From Euglena gracilis (lineage: Eukaryota; Euglenida; Euglenophyceae; Euglenales): a stretch of 64,000 nt of DNA. The position numbers and the translations under genes were made by a program. The notes under the pieces were generated by a model. The model was not told the DNA's origin, did no database searches, and saw nothing but the letters and a program-made list of their open reading frames with translations. The stretch is taken from positions 46,727,847 to 46,791,846 of the forward strand of contig CP154954.1 in the NCBI GenBank assembly GCA_039621445.1. Reading direction: 5' to 3'. Shown here in pieces: positions 1 through 11,043 of the stretch; position 1 is the stretch's first letter, and each line of letters starts with the position of its first letter.

Positions 1-74
1 ACCCGCGCCGGCCCGGGAAACTGTCCTCTGGGCCTGTCTGTGGTGGAATTCCCTGAAAAGCGGTCATTTTCAGG

Positions 75-260
75 CGTTGGGAGGTTGGGCCGCCGCCCGG
101 CCAGCTGGAGCCCGTCCGCCCCCTCCTCGACCTCCTCGTCCAGCCCGTCCTGCCCGGACACACTGAACGGCGGGGGCGGGGGCGCCGTCGGCAACTCCAC
201 CGGCGGGGTCGGGACGGCGCGGACCGATGGGACACCGGCCCCCAGTGTGGAGGCCCCCCC
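75..260 (-). CDS. possible acidic exon, last exon of copy 2 in window
   Basis: Read on the minus strand, one frame gives a Pro/Val stretch (PTPPVELPTAPPPPP) followed by an acidic segment (SGQDGLDEEVEEGADG) and LAGRRPNLP. It lies just downstream of the GMPDLA exon of copy 2. It resembles the copy 1 exon near 45.2 kb, which has SSQDGVEGEEEGEVEELAG in the same relative place. The match is short and acidic, so it could be compositional. Borders are not resolved and the product is unknown. The gene continues beyond the left edge of the window. Confidence 0.3.
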
Positions 261-289
261 CCCCTGGCGTGCCCAGGGTATGAAGTGAG

Positions 290-890
290 CGGGGAGAGAG
301 GGGGCGACCCTCCCTCCCCCTAGAAGGCCGCCCACTTAATACCCTGGGTGTGCCAGTGGGACGGTTCCACTGCGAACCCTCCCGTGGGGCCACCCCGTGG
401 TGGTGACATGGTGTCACACAGTGTCCGGATGAATGCCCCCAAACCTGACACTCGACATCTCTGCTGCTCGCCATATTTGTTAAGTTAGACAATCGATGGA
501 TGTGCACATTGCAACAGCTTTTTCACAACTGCATTGCAGATAAAGAAACTGTGGATATTCTTATGAAGCACAAAAGACGAGCGCTGACACAGAGAAATGA
601 TTTCGTTCTTTATTTCTATTGGTCTTTTTTGCTTCATGGGTGATTACTGAGGATGCAAAATCAAGCTGATGCAATATGGTATTTATCTGCCTGTTCTCAG
701 ATCGAATAATTCATATGAATATTAAGTTCCAATTTGCCGCCAGCTGTGCCAGTCGGTGTTGTTGTTCAATCACACTCAAGACTGCGAGCCGAGACTGGAT
801 GCAAGACATGACGGTCCCCACAAACCCGTCAGCGCCACACGGCCCAGAGAGAAACAAACATCCACATCCTGGACCCAGCCCCCTCCTCCC
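290..890. other. intron-like interval, nothing recognised
   Basis: Lower-GC DNA between two minus-strand exon candidates. Open frames here do not resemble protein and no repeat was recognised. Confidence 0.4.
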
Positions 891-893
891 GAC

Positions 894-1064
894 CTCCGCG
901 CCGGCCTGGGTGGCCGCTGCAATAGTTCCCGGCGCAGCAGCCGGGAGGGGTAGATTACGGCCACCTTCTTGCTGCGCCCCCTCACCACGGCGAGGTCCGG
1001 CATGCCGAGCAGGACGTCCCACCAGCTGGTGCCCAGGTAGGTCTTCAGCAGCTTGACACCCCGC
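894..1064 (-). CDS. GMPDLA exon of host gene, copy 2
   Basis: The minus strand has an acceptor (cccgcag) and then a frame beginning GVKLLKTYLGTSWWDVLLG and continuing MPDLAVVRG, with a possible donor GAG/gtcggg. The exon near 46.4 kb encodes the same core (GVKLLKFFMGT, DVLLGMPDLA, then a basic stretch and LLRE), and its acceptor region has the same length up to VKLLK. This establishes a paralogous exon pair. The MPDL core also recurs in a different exon at 4691-4771, so the protein probably contains an internal repeat. Function unknown. Confidence 0.6.
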
Positions 1065-1237
1065 CTGCGGGCACCCCCTGGCTGACCTCTGGGCCCCCGC
1101 CCGGTCGCTGTCCCCCGGGGGTGGGTCACCGCGGGAAGTGGCAAACGCGGGAGGGGCGCCTGTACACAGCCGAAGGTGCGCTGATAGATCCCCCCAGTAT
1201 GCCCTCTGCCTGCAAGTGATCGACCAGGACTCACACG

Positions 1238-1310
1238 GCGGGACCTGGGTCTCGAACCCACGACCTCCCGCCTGTGAGGCCAACACCTTAGCCGAATAAG
1301 CTACCCGCGC
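1238..1310 (-). pseudogene. degenerate tRNA-like sequence (Val-CAC-like) or SINE head
   Basis: The minus strand gives a 73-nt tRNA-like layout. It has an A-box-like TAGCTTATTCGG with a plausible D stem, a 7-nt loop CTCACAG with CAC in the anticodon position, and a B-box-like GGTTCGAGACC. The acceptor stem has about two mismatches, and the anticodon and T stems have one each, so a functional tRNA is unlikely. A tRNA pseudogene or the Pol III head of a SINE fits better. It sits just upstream (in minus-strand sense) of the GMPDLA exon. Confidence 0.45.
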
Positions 1311-1844
1311 GATACTCGCTTTGGTGTTATGCACCTACCACTGTAGTGCGTTGTAGGCTCTCCCGTCTGCCGCACACGGCGCCGCAGTCCACTGTGACTG
1401 GCTGCAGCGCCACCGCCCATGATCCCACCTCCCGCAACAACCTCAGCCCGGTCCTCCGCACACACACGGGTGCCCTGCTCTTCCTTGGGTTGAGGCAATT
1501 TTCTTCCGACCAAATTTGCTTGCATGACGGGAGACCAGCCATAGCCATTTTTTTGTGCCGGTGGATTGTCGAGCCATAGGCGGTGGTGCGCCGGAAGCTG
1601 GCCAACATGGGTGGGCAGAGCCTGCTTTCGAACATTGTCACATTACCACATACTCACATACCAGCCCCCCCCCACACCTTTTCCATGCTGAGAATTGAGG
1701 AAGGCAAAGACCAAAACCTGCATCAATGTAAAGAACATCACCCTGGAGGCAGGTCAGCGCCATAAACTTGGTGACCCTGGGGGAGAGGTTTGGGTACTTT
1801 TCCCCTAGGCCAAAACCCACCCAGGGGGGCTCGTGGGCTTGTGG

Positions 1845-2045
1845 GTGGGTCACCAATCCCCTCAGCCAGCCCAAAACCACTGGAAATCCACCAAAAATCC
1901 TTAAACTCTTTCTGCCCAACCCGGCCCTGGCCAGGTTGGGCACACCTGGCCAGGGCCGGGGATGAAATAACTTAAGGTTTTTTGGCTGATTTCTGGGCAT
2001 CCCGGGGGGTGGTGGGTTCCACTGGTCCCAAGCCACCCACCAACC
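1845..2045. repeat. imperfect foldback element with perfect 17-bp core hairpin
   Basis: Positions 1920-1936 and 1944-1960 are perfect reverse complements around a 7-nt loop. The flanks continue as an imperfect inverted repeat (for example CCAAAAATCCTTAAA against CTTAAGGTTTTTTGG), giving a foldback of about 200 bp. It has no coding content and is MITE-like. Confidence 0.55.
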
Positions 2046-2579
2046 AACCAACCCTTGTCATTGACACGCCAATGTTCCAGGAAAGTGCCGTTGACACAGG
2101 GGGGGTGTCAAAGACACGCTGTGTCAAAGACAGGGGGGCAGGTGCTCTCTAAACCCCCTCAGCACCTTCAAGAGTAACCCCCCAAAATAGACTCGGGGGG
2201 GGGGCTATTTTTCTGGTCTGTTGGTGGAAACCTTAAGGGTCTTTTTTGACCTTTTTCTGGGAAACCGTCGATTCTTGGGGTCCCAAAAACATGGAAAATC
2301 CTTTATTTTGCATGATTTTTGGGTCTCAAAAAAAACGTCAAATATCAGCAATTGTTGTGCCTTAAATTGGGGTTTTCAATAATTTTAAGACAAGTGTTTT
2401 ATGGAGCTTTGTGTGGTCTGGGGGGCCTTAACCCAATTTTTGGATTTTTCTCATTCAGCCCGGGGGTGTCTTGTTTGGGGGGGGAACTCTGGTTGCGCTC
2501 CAGTTGTTCGTGGTATGCGGGGGAGGGGATGCGGGGTGGGTAAATCCTGGGGCCCCCAGCCCGGGGGTGGGCGGTGTAC

Positions 2580-2788
2580 AGCCCGGACATGATGCCGAAC
2601 CGGATCAGCCGGATTCCGTCCGGGTTCGCCACGATGCAGTCCCGCATGATCTGGCGCAGCTCCAGGAACCGCGGCTGCAGGCGGGGCCGCTGGCCGGGCT
2701 TGAGGGTGCTGCGGCCCGGCCGCCTCAGGAGCTCCTTCCGGAACACCGCCCAGTGGGGCACCAGGGGGATGGGCCAGCACCTGGCAGT
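2580..2788 (-). CDS. FLELRxIxRDC exon of host gene, copy 2
   Basis: A minus-strand exon starts after a ccccag acceptor at 2788 and ends at a GGGCT/gtacac donor at 2580. It encodes CWPIPLVPHWAVFRKELL, a basic linker, and FLELRQIMRDCIVANPDGI. The copy 1 exon at 46847-47071 encodes IPPVPDWAVNRKE and FLELRDIVRDCVMHYPEG, and it ends at the same GGGCT/gtac donor. Conservation at the protein level with different surrounding introns argues that this is real coding sequence. No domain is recognised. Confidence 0.65.
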
Positions 2789-2924
2789 CTGGGGGCCGAG
2801 AAATGAAACAGGCAGGTGGAGAGAGGGGCTGGCCACAATGAAGCAGCATCTCAATGTCATGATGTATCAATACATAAAACACACACACATGTCATGATAT
2901 TGCATTGATGTACCTGTGTCTAAA

Positions 2925-2928
<4 letters not shown>

Positions 2929-2975
<47 letters not shown>

Positions 2976-2997
2976 CATACATATATATGTATGTGTG

Positions 2998-3033
<36 letters not shown>

Positions 3034-3043
3034 ATATATATAC
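2929..3043. repeat. (CA)n/(TA)n microsatellite
   Basis: A run of AC dinucleotides is followed by ATAC and TA repeats. The long frames across it are artefacts. Confidence 0.95.
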
Positions 3044-3084
3044 CACCCCCCAAATAACCTTGGACCTCCCAGGGGCCGCCTCTG

Positions 3085-3200
3085 GCCCTCGGGGGATGCT
3101 GCGGCATCGGCAGGATGGAGCTGCCTTGCAGATTTTCGAAGAGGTGGGCCGGGAAGAAGGTGGGCCCACGGCGAGGCGCTTCCTGAATTTGTCCGCCCCG
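3085..3200 (-). CDS. second half of LRDFELSD module, copy 2
   Basis: The minus-strand frame reads GPTFFPAHLFENLQGSSILPMP. It aligns with GPSFFNADIFERLEGMDIPAVP in the single copy 1 exon near 51.6 kb. In copy 2 the preceding LRDFELSDVGLFRG part lies about 650 bp away (3845-3975). Either an intron is present here that copy 1 lacks, or something was inserted. Exact borders are not clear. Confidence 0.5.
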
Positions 3201-3845
3201 CAGTTCACCCCCGCTGTGAAAAAGCTCAACCCGCATCTTGTGCAAGGCACACTGCAGTGCACAACAGCTAACCTCAAAATAACACCATCCCAGCACGGCA
3301 CACATTTTGTTAGGTCTTCAGAGTGGAAATGTCCCCTCCCCAACTGGTGGTAGGAAAAATTGGATGCTGCCTGCATGTGGAATACAGGTCCACATGTGGA
3401 CTACAGGTGCACTGGAAATGGCCAAATCCCCCCCCCCCCCCCCCCCCCAATCCCCCCCCCCCCACCCCCCCCCCTATTTAGCAGGTCACTTCGCTAGTTT
3501 TGTCCCCTAGAGAACTAGAGCAAATATAATTGCAGTCCTAGGTCAACCGTCGCAGTTCCTTAGTTTCTTTTTTTTGCTTATTTAATGTCATTCAAAAAAT
3601 AAAATCTGGACTGTCACTTTCACACTATGCTAAGCTCCAAAAATTGTAAGACGTCAAAAAAATGACAATGCAAAAAAACGGTGAAATCCACCACATAGAA
3701 CAAGATGGCGTGCGACCAATGAGCGCAAAATCCCACACCCTCCATTCCAGGAGTTCTGAGTTGCGACAGACAGCGGCCGGTGGAAAGAAAACCGATGGCT
3801 GGCTGCCCCCACCCCTCCGTGCTCGATCGCCTTCCCCTTGAGAAC
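3200..3845. other. interval splitting the LRDFELSD module of copy 2
   Basis: The interval holds a poly-C tract (about 3427-3475) and AT-rich DNA. Copy 1 has no equivalent at this point. No gene was recognised inside. Confidence 0.45.
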
Positions 3846-3975
3846 CGCCTCGGCCCCCTGAACAGCCCCACGTCCGACAGCTCGAAGTCCCGCAATACCT
3901 CGTCCGGGATGCGGAGCCGCCCCCTCGGGACGAACTCCAGCGGGAACGCCGCCGCCGGGCCGGCCTCCAGGGGTC
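3845..3975 (-). CDS. LRDFELSD exon of host gene, copy 2
   Basis: The minus-strand frame reads FPLEFVPRGRLRIPDEVLRD, then FELSDVGLFRG. The paralogous copy 1 exon reads LPIPAELLRDFELSDTELFEG. The match is specific and protein-level. The downstream half of the module is at 3085-3200. Function unknown. Confidence 0.6.
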
Positions 3976-4223
3976 AGGGGCCGGGCGCCGAGTCAAACCA
4001 TTGCACGCCGGGCTGCTTTGTAAAACCCTCTCGCAGGGGGGAAAGAAACGGACTCCCCGAGTTCGCAACCCTGCAAAGAAAAAACACGGGGTCACATCAG
4101 TGAAATGCACCATCCATTTCCAATGCCAGTGCAACGTCAAATGTCAATGCCAAATTAAATAATTCAATTCAATCAATTCAAATTCAATAATTCAACTATG
4201 GTGTGGCAGGGTCAAATATTAAT

Positions 4224-4265
4224 GGTGTGTGTGTGTGTGTATGTGCGCGTGTGCGCGCGCATGTC

Positions 4266-4323
<58 letters not shown>

Positions 4324-4347
4324 TGTGTGTGTGTGTGTGTGTGTGTG
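4224..4347. repeat. (TG)n microsatellite
   Basis: Long GT/TG array with GC-containing interruptions. Confidence 0.95.
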
Positions 4348-4690
4348 GCCACCATGTGTCTCAACAAACTTGGGGAGGGTATGCACAGAGGGGGGGTTTG
4401 CGCAGGGGTGGATGGTACGATCAGCTGGGCCCCTTGCCACCTCACCTGTGTGTCAATCTCTTGGTAGGAGGAGATCCTGACTCATTTTTGTGTTGGCGGT
4501 ACAAAAAAATTGTTCTGCACCGCCAAAAAAAATTGCTTCAGGCAAGCCAAGTTAGGGCAGAGGGGACAGCCACAACGCCTCCTTCGCAAAGGCAAAATGC
4601 AACGCTTTCCCGGCAACAGCGGCTCGCGGCGACCCACCGCCGGCCCCAACCCTGGTGGGGGGGGGAGGCCGGCCCGGGCGGGGCGAACAC

Positions 4691-4771
4691 CCAGTTGGAG
4701 GGCAGCAGCGACTTCCGCTTGTCCTTGATGACGATGAGGTCCGGCATCGAGAAGAGCAGTGCCCAGACCGA
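4691..4771 (-). CDS. SMPDL exon (27 codons) of host gene, copy 2
   Basis: A minus-strand exon is bounded by acceptor ggcag and donor AACTGG/gtgttc, exactly 81 bp and in phase 0. It encodes SVWALLFSMPDLIVIKDK, a short basic stretch and LLPSNW. The copy 1 exon at 52212-52292 is also 81 bp, with the same borders and SFWGLLFSMPDLIIIKDK. Equal length, equal phase and mostly conservative changes make this one of the best-supported host exons. Its MPDL core resembles the GMPDLA exon at 894-1064, which suggests a repeated structural module. Confidence 0.75.
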
Positions 4772-4774
4772 CTG

Positions 4775-6080
4775 CCCGCTGAGGCGGCCCCCCGGTCGCC
4801 CAGGGCCGCCTTGCCGGCTTGCACGGCCACCGGAGAAGTGTCGAAAGCGTTGGGGGGCCGATGCCAGGAAACTGGGGGACAACAACATCGAAACCGCCTT
4901 TCCATCCCTGGAACCCACCAACCAGGCGCCAGGACCTAAAACCCCTTTGCTGTTGGAATGTGCATGAACTTATGAGTGAGAGGAAACCCCCTGCAGAGGG
5001 ATACCCAATCCCCCCCCCATGTCAATGTTTAACGTATTGGGTAACATTAAAACTGTGCTGTGCCAATGTTTGTCTCTTCTTTCTTTACCCCCCGTTCCAC
5101 GACCACTGATTTTCGCCTCCGACTGGGGGGGGAGGTCATTTTCAGGCACAGGATGTGGGGGTGTATGGCCATTTTCGGCCGTTTTTTTGACCATTTTGGG
5201 GGGCAACTTTTAGCCGTTTGCTGTAGCCTTGCACACTTTCAAAAACTTTAATCACTTTGGATAATTTGTAATCATTTTGGGGACTATTGGCCTTATTTGC
5301 GACTTTTTTTTGCAACCATTTTCTGGAGTTAATCCCAACAAATTACAAAGCTTTTCAGCAACGTGCAAATAATGCAAAAAAGGCGAAATTAAATCACAAA
5401 TCTCCTCAACCAACATCGTATACAAAAAAAATGCATGACTGGGGGTCGTTGGACAAGGGGGGAAAAACACAAGAAAAATTGCCAAATCCTCGCTGAACAT
5501 TTTTATGAATTGTGAATTTGTAAACAGGCTTCTCCTTGAAGAGATCCGCAAAAAGAAAAAACACGGGTATTTCAGCTGGCAAATTCCTTTTTTCTGTCAC
5601 ATGATCCAAACCATGCAGAAGCATGCTTTCGGCACATGATCAACAAAAACACAATGAAAAATACACACCGGCACTGTGACGGTGGCAGGTGTGCAAAGCC
5701 ACAGAAAAAGCATGTGGACACCCCCATGTCCAACTCCATCCCTGTCCCAAGATAATCACCACTGTCCAAAGGGGCCATTTCCATCTCTGGGAAAATGGGC
5801 AAAATACTCAAAAAAATGGGGAGCAGAAGCAGACAGGAGAAAAATGAGAAAATGGAGGAACAGGAATGTTGCAACAGGAAGCACATGCCAAAAACCTATG
5901 GGCATAAACCCTTGTTTTTCCATTCTTCTGAAAATCAGAAAAAGGAGGGGGAAATGGACATTTTGGGGACCGCGCAAAACATTCATTGGATGCAAAATCA
6001 CGTGAGAGCATTGAAAATCAGCTCAGGTGAAAAGGCTGTTGAGGGGAAGCAACCAAAAGCGTTCAGGTTCCTTTCCCTGC
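4775..6080. other. intron-like interval, nothing recognised
   Basis: AT-richer DNA between copy 2 exons. A short GACTGGGGGTCGTTGGACAA segment near 5437 resembles the ends of the G-run repeat family seen at 13455 and 35405. No gene is supported. Confidence 0.4.
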
Positions 6081-6084
6081 CAAC

Positions 6085-6185
6085 AGGTTGACCGCCTCAG
6101 GCTGGAACCCCAGGCGCTGCATCCGGTTCCGCTGCACGCCTCCTCCAAACCTTCGAACGGCCGTAAGGGACCGGCCGGGGATGAG
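6085..6185 (-). CDS. RLGFQPE exon of host gene, copy 2
   Basis: The minus-strand frame reads RSLTAVRRFGGGVQRNRM, then QRLGFQPEA. The copy 1 exon at 55270-55410 reads GTLKGLQGFSGGKQKNRV, then ERLGFQPEG. Spacing between the GG and RLGFQPE motifs is identical. Borders are approximate and function is unknown. Confidence 0.55.
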
Positions 6186-6291
6186 GCCTGCCCCGGGCAC
6201 CCGCTGATGCCCCTGGTGGACAGCCAGGAACGCACACATTATGCACGAGCAGGGTGGAGGGCACACAGAGAGGCCGCAATGGGGAAGAGCC

Positions 6292-6330
6292 ACGTGCAAG
6301 CCCCAGCAGGGGCTTGCACGTTTTTTTTTT
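6292..6330. repeat. 13-bp hairpin followed by T run
   Basis: ACGTGCAAGCCCC (6292-6304) and its exact reverse complement (6309-6321) flank a 4-nt loop and are followed by about nine T. It looks like an intrinsic or Pol III terminator, but no RNA gene was found upstream. Confidence 0.5.
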
Positions 6331-6442
6331 TAAGACGGCCCCCCCGGGGGGTCGGGGGACCCACTTTGGGGGGATTTTCGACACCGCGAAATGTGAACGC
6401 GGCAAAGCAAACGCGCCAATCAAAAAACTCATCGAAAATTGC

Positions 6443-6660
6443 TAACCCCCCCCCTAATAGAAGCATGGGTGTGCTTATAGAGGACCGCCGCCTCCGGCAG
6501 CGGGGGGTGCGCTTCTATTTGGACTCTACCTGCGCGGTTTTCGTTGATTTCCTTTAGAAATCCCATCAAAATGGGGGTGCACTTGTAGCGGGGGGTGCGC
6601 TTTTATTTGGACCCTGCGCTTGTAGCGGCCCCGTGATTCTATTAGGGGGGGGGGGGTTAC
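6443..6660. mobile_element. MITE-1 copy a
   Basis: About 215 bp bounded by inverted ends: a C run then TAATAGAAGC on the left, and GATTCTATTA then a G run on the right. The inside includes ATTTGGACCCTGCGCTTGTA and CCATCAAAATGGGGGTGC. The same unit recurs at 52743-52948 and 62945-63147. It is non-coding. It ends 64 bp before transposon A1. Confidence 0.7.
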
Positions 6661-6723
6661 AGCAATTGTCTGTTCAATGCGAACTGAGGGGTATACAATG
6701 GTCAATCAGACTCCGCCCACTTG

Positions 6724-6746
6724 CTTAGGCGGCGCGAATTGCCCAA
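6724..6746 (+). repeat. left TIR of A1
   Basis: 23 bp beginning CTTAGGCGGCGCGAATTGCC, preceded directly by the ACTTG target duplication. Confidence 0.9.
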
Positions 6747-6934
6747 CCGATTTTTGCGTTTTTTGGCGTTTTTTGGCTGTTGTAAAAACACCTGAAAGGG
6801 TAAAAAGATTTGAGCTGAGAGGGGTGTGTGGCGGCTTTGGGCCAAAATTTAACAGAAGTGGTTTTGCGCGGTATTCCGCTTAGCCGATTTCCAATTGTGT
6901 GTGAGTTGTGTGAGTTGGAAGCATGCTTGTGCTT

Positions 6935-7215
6935 ACCAACCGGGGGGGGAGGGGGGGTGGGTGCTATAGGGTGCCTGCCCCTAGCAGGCACATCCCCCCC
7001 GGGGGGGGATAGGGGTCCGGGCCGGACCCAGAAAATTTTCATTGAAAATGGCCGTTTCCGGGCCCCCGGCGCCTTCGGCGCCGGGGTCTGAGGGGGGTGC
7101 CTGCTAGGGGCAGGCACCCCCCGAAACCCTACCCCCCCCCGGGGGGGGTCGGATCGGGTGCTATGGGGTGCCTGCCCCTAGCACCCACCCCCCCCCCCGT
7201 GGGGTAGGCACCCGA
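6935..7215. repeat. G/C-run inverted segments inside A1
   Basis: Repeated GGTGCCTGCCCCTAGCA units in both orientations, C/G homopolymers and a CCGGCGCC-TTC-GGCGCCGG hairpin (7066-7084). A2 has no equivalent at this position, so this is probably a nested insertion. Confidence 0.5.
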
Positions 7216-7362
7216 CTAAGCGCAAGCCTGGTTGGGAGTGTACTAGAACTGTTTGAAATGGCTGGAAAAACACCGACTTTGAACAGGTGTGACACGGGGC
7301 TGTGTGTCCATGGTTTACGTTAATAACAGTATTTGAGAGACGAGTGAACAATACAAGTGTGT

Positions 7363-7498
7363 GCGGATAACCGCGTAAAACGAAACAAGAGGTGACAGAC
7401 GACGGAGTTAAATGTTTAGGCGGTAATCCGCGCACAATGCACTTGTACGCGGACAACCGCGTACAAGTGCAAACAAAGAATGGTACGCGGATTACCGC
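7363..7498. promoter_or_regulatory. cluster of CGG-N4-CCG dyads in A1
   Basis: Four 12-bp palindromes with variable 4-bp centres lie within 136 bp: 7363-7374 (ATAA), 7420-7431 (TAAT), 7449-7460 (ACAA) and 7487-7498 (ATTA). The third extends into a 32-bp dyad (7439-7470). A role as protein-binding or structural sites is inferred. Confidence 0.55.
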
Positions 7499-9649
7499 GT
7501 ACAATAACACAAACAGTTGATGACTGGTGGGAGGGAATCCGCCTGGTATGTGTGTATACGTGTTGAGTGTAAAGCGACTGGGTGTAAGCGGGAATCCGTG
7601 TGGCCGGGTTAAGGGTGAGCAGAAAAAGCAAAGCATTTGTGGACGATGGGATGGGGGGGGGGAGATGGAAACCACCCTAGAAATGAAGTGTGCTGGTTTG
7701 TTGGCAAAGTTTTGCAACCCTACTTGTGACACCAGTCACAGGCGTGAACCTTTGCGAGTACACTGACGACAGACTTTGTTGCCAGGTCGCCAGGCAGTTT
7801 GCAACCGAATGGTGTCCGGAGTGTTGTGGTGAGTTTGAGGGGTGGAGGTTTATGGAAACCAGGGAGAGGAGATTGAACCAGCAGGGTTTGACCAACCGAG
7901 GAGAGACGACCAGCCCTTAAACTAGGGCACTCAGAGCAGGGGTGGTTTCCAAAAGGACCGGAGACACTTGTGTCGAGAGTGGTTAGGTGGATGGAAGCCA
8001 GATGCACCGGGTCAAACATCGACCCGGCGTTGGTTGAGAACGACCGCCTTCTGGTTTAACCCCCCTCCCACACGGCTTTTGACTGGTGAAGACCACCGTT
8101 GCCTCCTCCGGAGGCATGTTACCAACCCCGAAGGAAGAAGAGCCAGAAAAAAAGAGGTGGTTTGGGCATTTTGCCTGAAATTCAGCAAAAAAATGCAGCT
8201 TTTCAAAAGAAAAATGCTGTAACACTGTTTCAAAAAACAATTGAAAAGGCCTTGATTTTCTCAGAACCTGGAGGACTTCTTCCGAAAACCCCCCGAAATT
8301 GTTCGACTGCTGCCACCAACTGCTGAAACAGGAGTTTCTCCGTCCATATCTTGAATCACTTCTTCGTCAGCCTTCCCCAAACCCTGATTTTGGGCCACCA
8401 AGACCGTTGGGTTCCAGGAGGAGGGCTCTGGGAGGTGCTTTTGTTCCTCCTGAGAAATCAACCTCAGTTTTTTGGCCGTTTTTCGGGACAGTAACAAAAT
8501 ATCTTCTCTACCGCAGCTCACCCGGCCTGGCAACTGACACGTGCGTTCCACTGCTGTCCCTGCAGCCACCCCTTCAGCACTAGCCAGGGGGAACATTACT
8601 ACGTCCGAATTGCAGAGGAGGGTGTCCACCTCCTGCTCAAATGCCAGGCGGGTTTCCGCCTGCTCGGTTGCTTGCTGTCACGGTGCAGCAGCTACAGCTC
8701 CCTTTCAACCTGTCCCGACCAACTGTCAAAAACGACGTCGCCACACGTCACCACTGACACCGACACTTTGGGACACCAAAACATCACAAAACACAACCCA
8801 TCAGGACAGCAACAAGCTCCACGCGGGTTTCCGCCCAAACCTCATCTGTGCGGAAACCCGCGCAAACTAAAAACAAGTAGGCGGATAACCGCGCACTTGC
8901 ATCGTTCAATAACGACCCAAAATCCCCTCCCTCTCCCCCAAACCTGTTCATTAACAACTTCACGTGATGACCCACTTCTGGAGGTTTCAGCGCGTTCCCA
9001 CTTCCCGCTCCCACGTACCATCCACAAACACGAACTGTTCTCTTTCTCAAACCCTTCTGCGCGGGTTTCCGCCTGAGGAATCATCACTTCTGTACGCGGT
9101 AAACCGTGTGACCTCGTTTTTAACGTTATTCCCAGTCCAATCCCCTCCGTTAGGCCAGCATCTCTTCATCACAAAAACTCATTTTGCGCGGTTTACCGCT
9201 TAAAACATCTCTTCCAAGAAATTGTAGCATCTGTTGGGCAGTGCTGTGTGTTCACCTCCCCCGTCACTGGACGTCGGCACTCACGAGAGGTTCAAAAATG
9301 CGCGGGTTGCTTAAGCGGTTGCCTCTTCTTCACCTGCCACACTGTGTCACCCCCCCTCCACAGGGGGTCCGACAGCAACGCCAAACAACCCGGGCTCCGG
9401 TGGCCAGGTGTTCTCCGGCTGTTTTCAGTTTTTCAAAATTTCAAGTCGTTCCAAGGGGGTGTTTTCCAAAACCCCCCCTAAAACGACCATAAATTCTCAA
9501 TATCGCCACTTTGTCAAAATGCTTAAAATGGACCCTTAACAACCTAAATTTTCGTGCTGGTGCCATCCTCTCAAAATTTCGAGCACATAACAGTGAGTTT
9601 CGTAAACGGAAACCCGCGCACCCCAAGCGTGCAAAAAATCGCAAAAAAT

Positions 9650-9672
9650 TTGGGCAATTCGCGCCGCCTAAG
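9650..9672 (-). repeat. right TIR of A1
   Basis: Exact reverse complement of the left 23 bp, followed directly by ACTTG. Confidence 0.9.
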
Positions 9673-9679
9673 ACTTGGA

Positions 9680-11035
9680 CATTTTTGCTGTGACAAGAGG
9701 CGTGACAAAGAAATTGCAAAAGTTTCGGCGCCTTCGGTGCCGGTCAAAAAAAAAAATCCGACGCCTTCGGCGCCGGGCACCTACCAGCCAAAAAAGGTAC
9801 CCCCCCCCCCCCGGGGGGGACGGCCAGACCCACCCATCCTACCTGCCCCCGGGGTCCAAAGCTATAAAAAAAAATCCTGGCCCCCAAGCCAAGGATGACG
9901 CGCACGGGGGCAAAACACCACTTGGCCCCGATCTTGGCTTTCCTGCTTCAATTTCATGTTGTCTGGGTGTCCGGCTGATTCCTTGTTCTACCCCACGAAT
10001 GGTCTCTGCCCCTTTCCGGGCCATGACCCTGACTTGAGCACTGGTATGTGGAATGCCACTATTACCCTTCAGTGATGTCCACCTTTTTCGGCGCCAGGTG
10101 TCAAGGTTTGAATTATTTTCGAGGTGCTTCTCAATGCAACCATGGGCTGGAAATACAGGGGGAAAATAACGGGAAACAAAAAATACAACAAACCATCCCA
10201 ATTTCCCCACACACCCCTGTAATTTGTCCACTGAACCTTTCCTGGCCCTTTGGGAGAGCCAATCTTACCGGCAGGAGTAGCCAAAACTCACAGACAAAAA
10301 GACAGTTGTGAAATATTTTTTGGCGTTTATTTGTAATGAAAAATCACAAAAAAGCCCAGGAGAAGACCATTTCGACCATTCTTTGGAATTTCAAGCTGCC
10401 TTTTTACAAAAAAAAATGCATTACAAATGAGAAAAAATTATCCATTCCTTCCCCTGAAATAAAAACGATCATTCCCCTGAAACGTCGAAATTTTCTCCGG
10501 ACTTTCCCTTCCTGTGATTTTCATCTCTCGAATTTGGAACACAGTGCATCAATTTTCTGCAAATTTTTCAGGTGGTCAACATAGGGGGGAGGGGGTTTAT
10601 TGGGGGGGGGGGGGTTGACTCCGCAATGTTCTTCAGCCAATTGTGAGGGGGAAGAATAGGGCGCATGTTAATTGCTTTGATCTGTTCCTGAACCTGGGGT
10701 TTTCCCCTTGCGCCATGCAAGGCAGGAAACTCGCATGTTAGGAACGATCAACAAAGCCCTCTGTGACCTGCCCGCTGTTTAATAAGGAATTTTTCAATGT
10801 GCCAAGACAATAATTTCTGACACAAAAAAAGTAGCTTCTGGAAAACAGGGACGGGGGGATCTCTCAGCCAAGATAGGGTGACCCCTTGACAGCGTGCGAT
10901 TCCAGCCAAGGCCCGGCTACGCACGATCTTCAGCCGATTGCGAAGAAACGTTCGGTGTCAGGAGGAGCCACAAGCACACCCACCACCTCTTGGATGTGCA
11001 CCAACCGATCCACAATGCCGTCAATGCAGGGTTCA
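9680..11035. other. intergenic or intron-like interval
   Basis: Contains GGCGCC-type hairpins near 9725-9776 and a C/G-run pair (9799-9820). The rest is AT-rich and has no supported gene. Confidence 0.4.
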
Positions 11036-11043
11036 ATATAAAG

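Larger units (their letters stand above)
6724..9672. mobile_element. A1: non-autonomous family A DNA transposon
   Basis: A 2949-bp insertion with 23-bp perfect terminal inverted repeats starting CTTAGGCGGC, flanked by the direct repeat ACTTG (6719-6723 and 9673-9677). The first 170 bp or so closely match the left end of A2, including the first dyad GCGGTATTCCGC. The last several hundred bp match the right end of A2 (shared GGTTGCTTA..CGG and CAGGTGTTCTCC segments). No protein-like frame is present, so mobilisation would need a protein supplied by an element such as A2. Many CGG-N4-CCG dyads are scattered through it. Confidence 0.85.

Noticed and set aside
6292-6330. Hairpin plus T run as a bacterial terminator
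   Set aside because: The context is eukaryotic, with no upstream gene or RNA that it would terminate.
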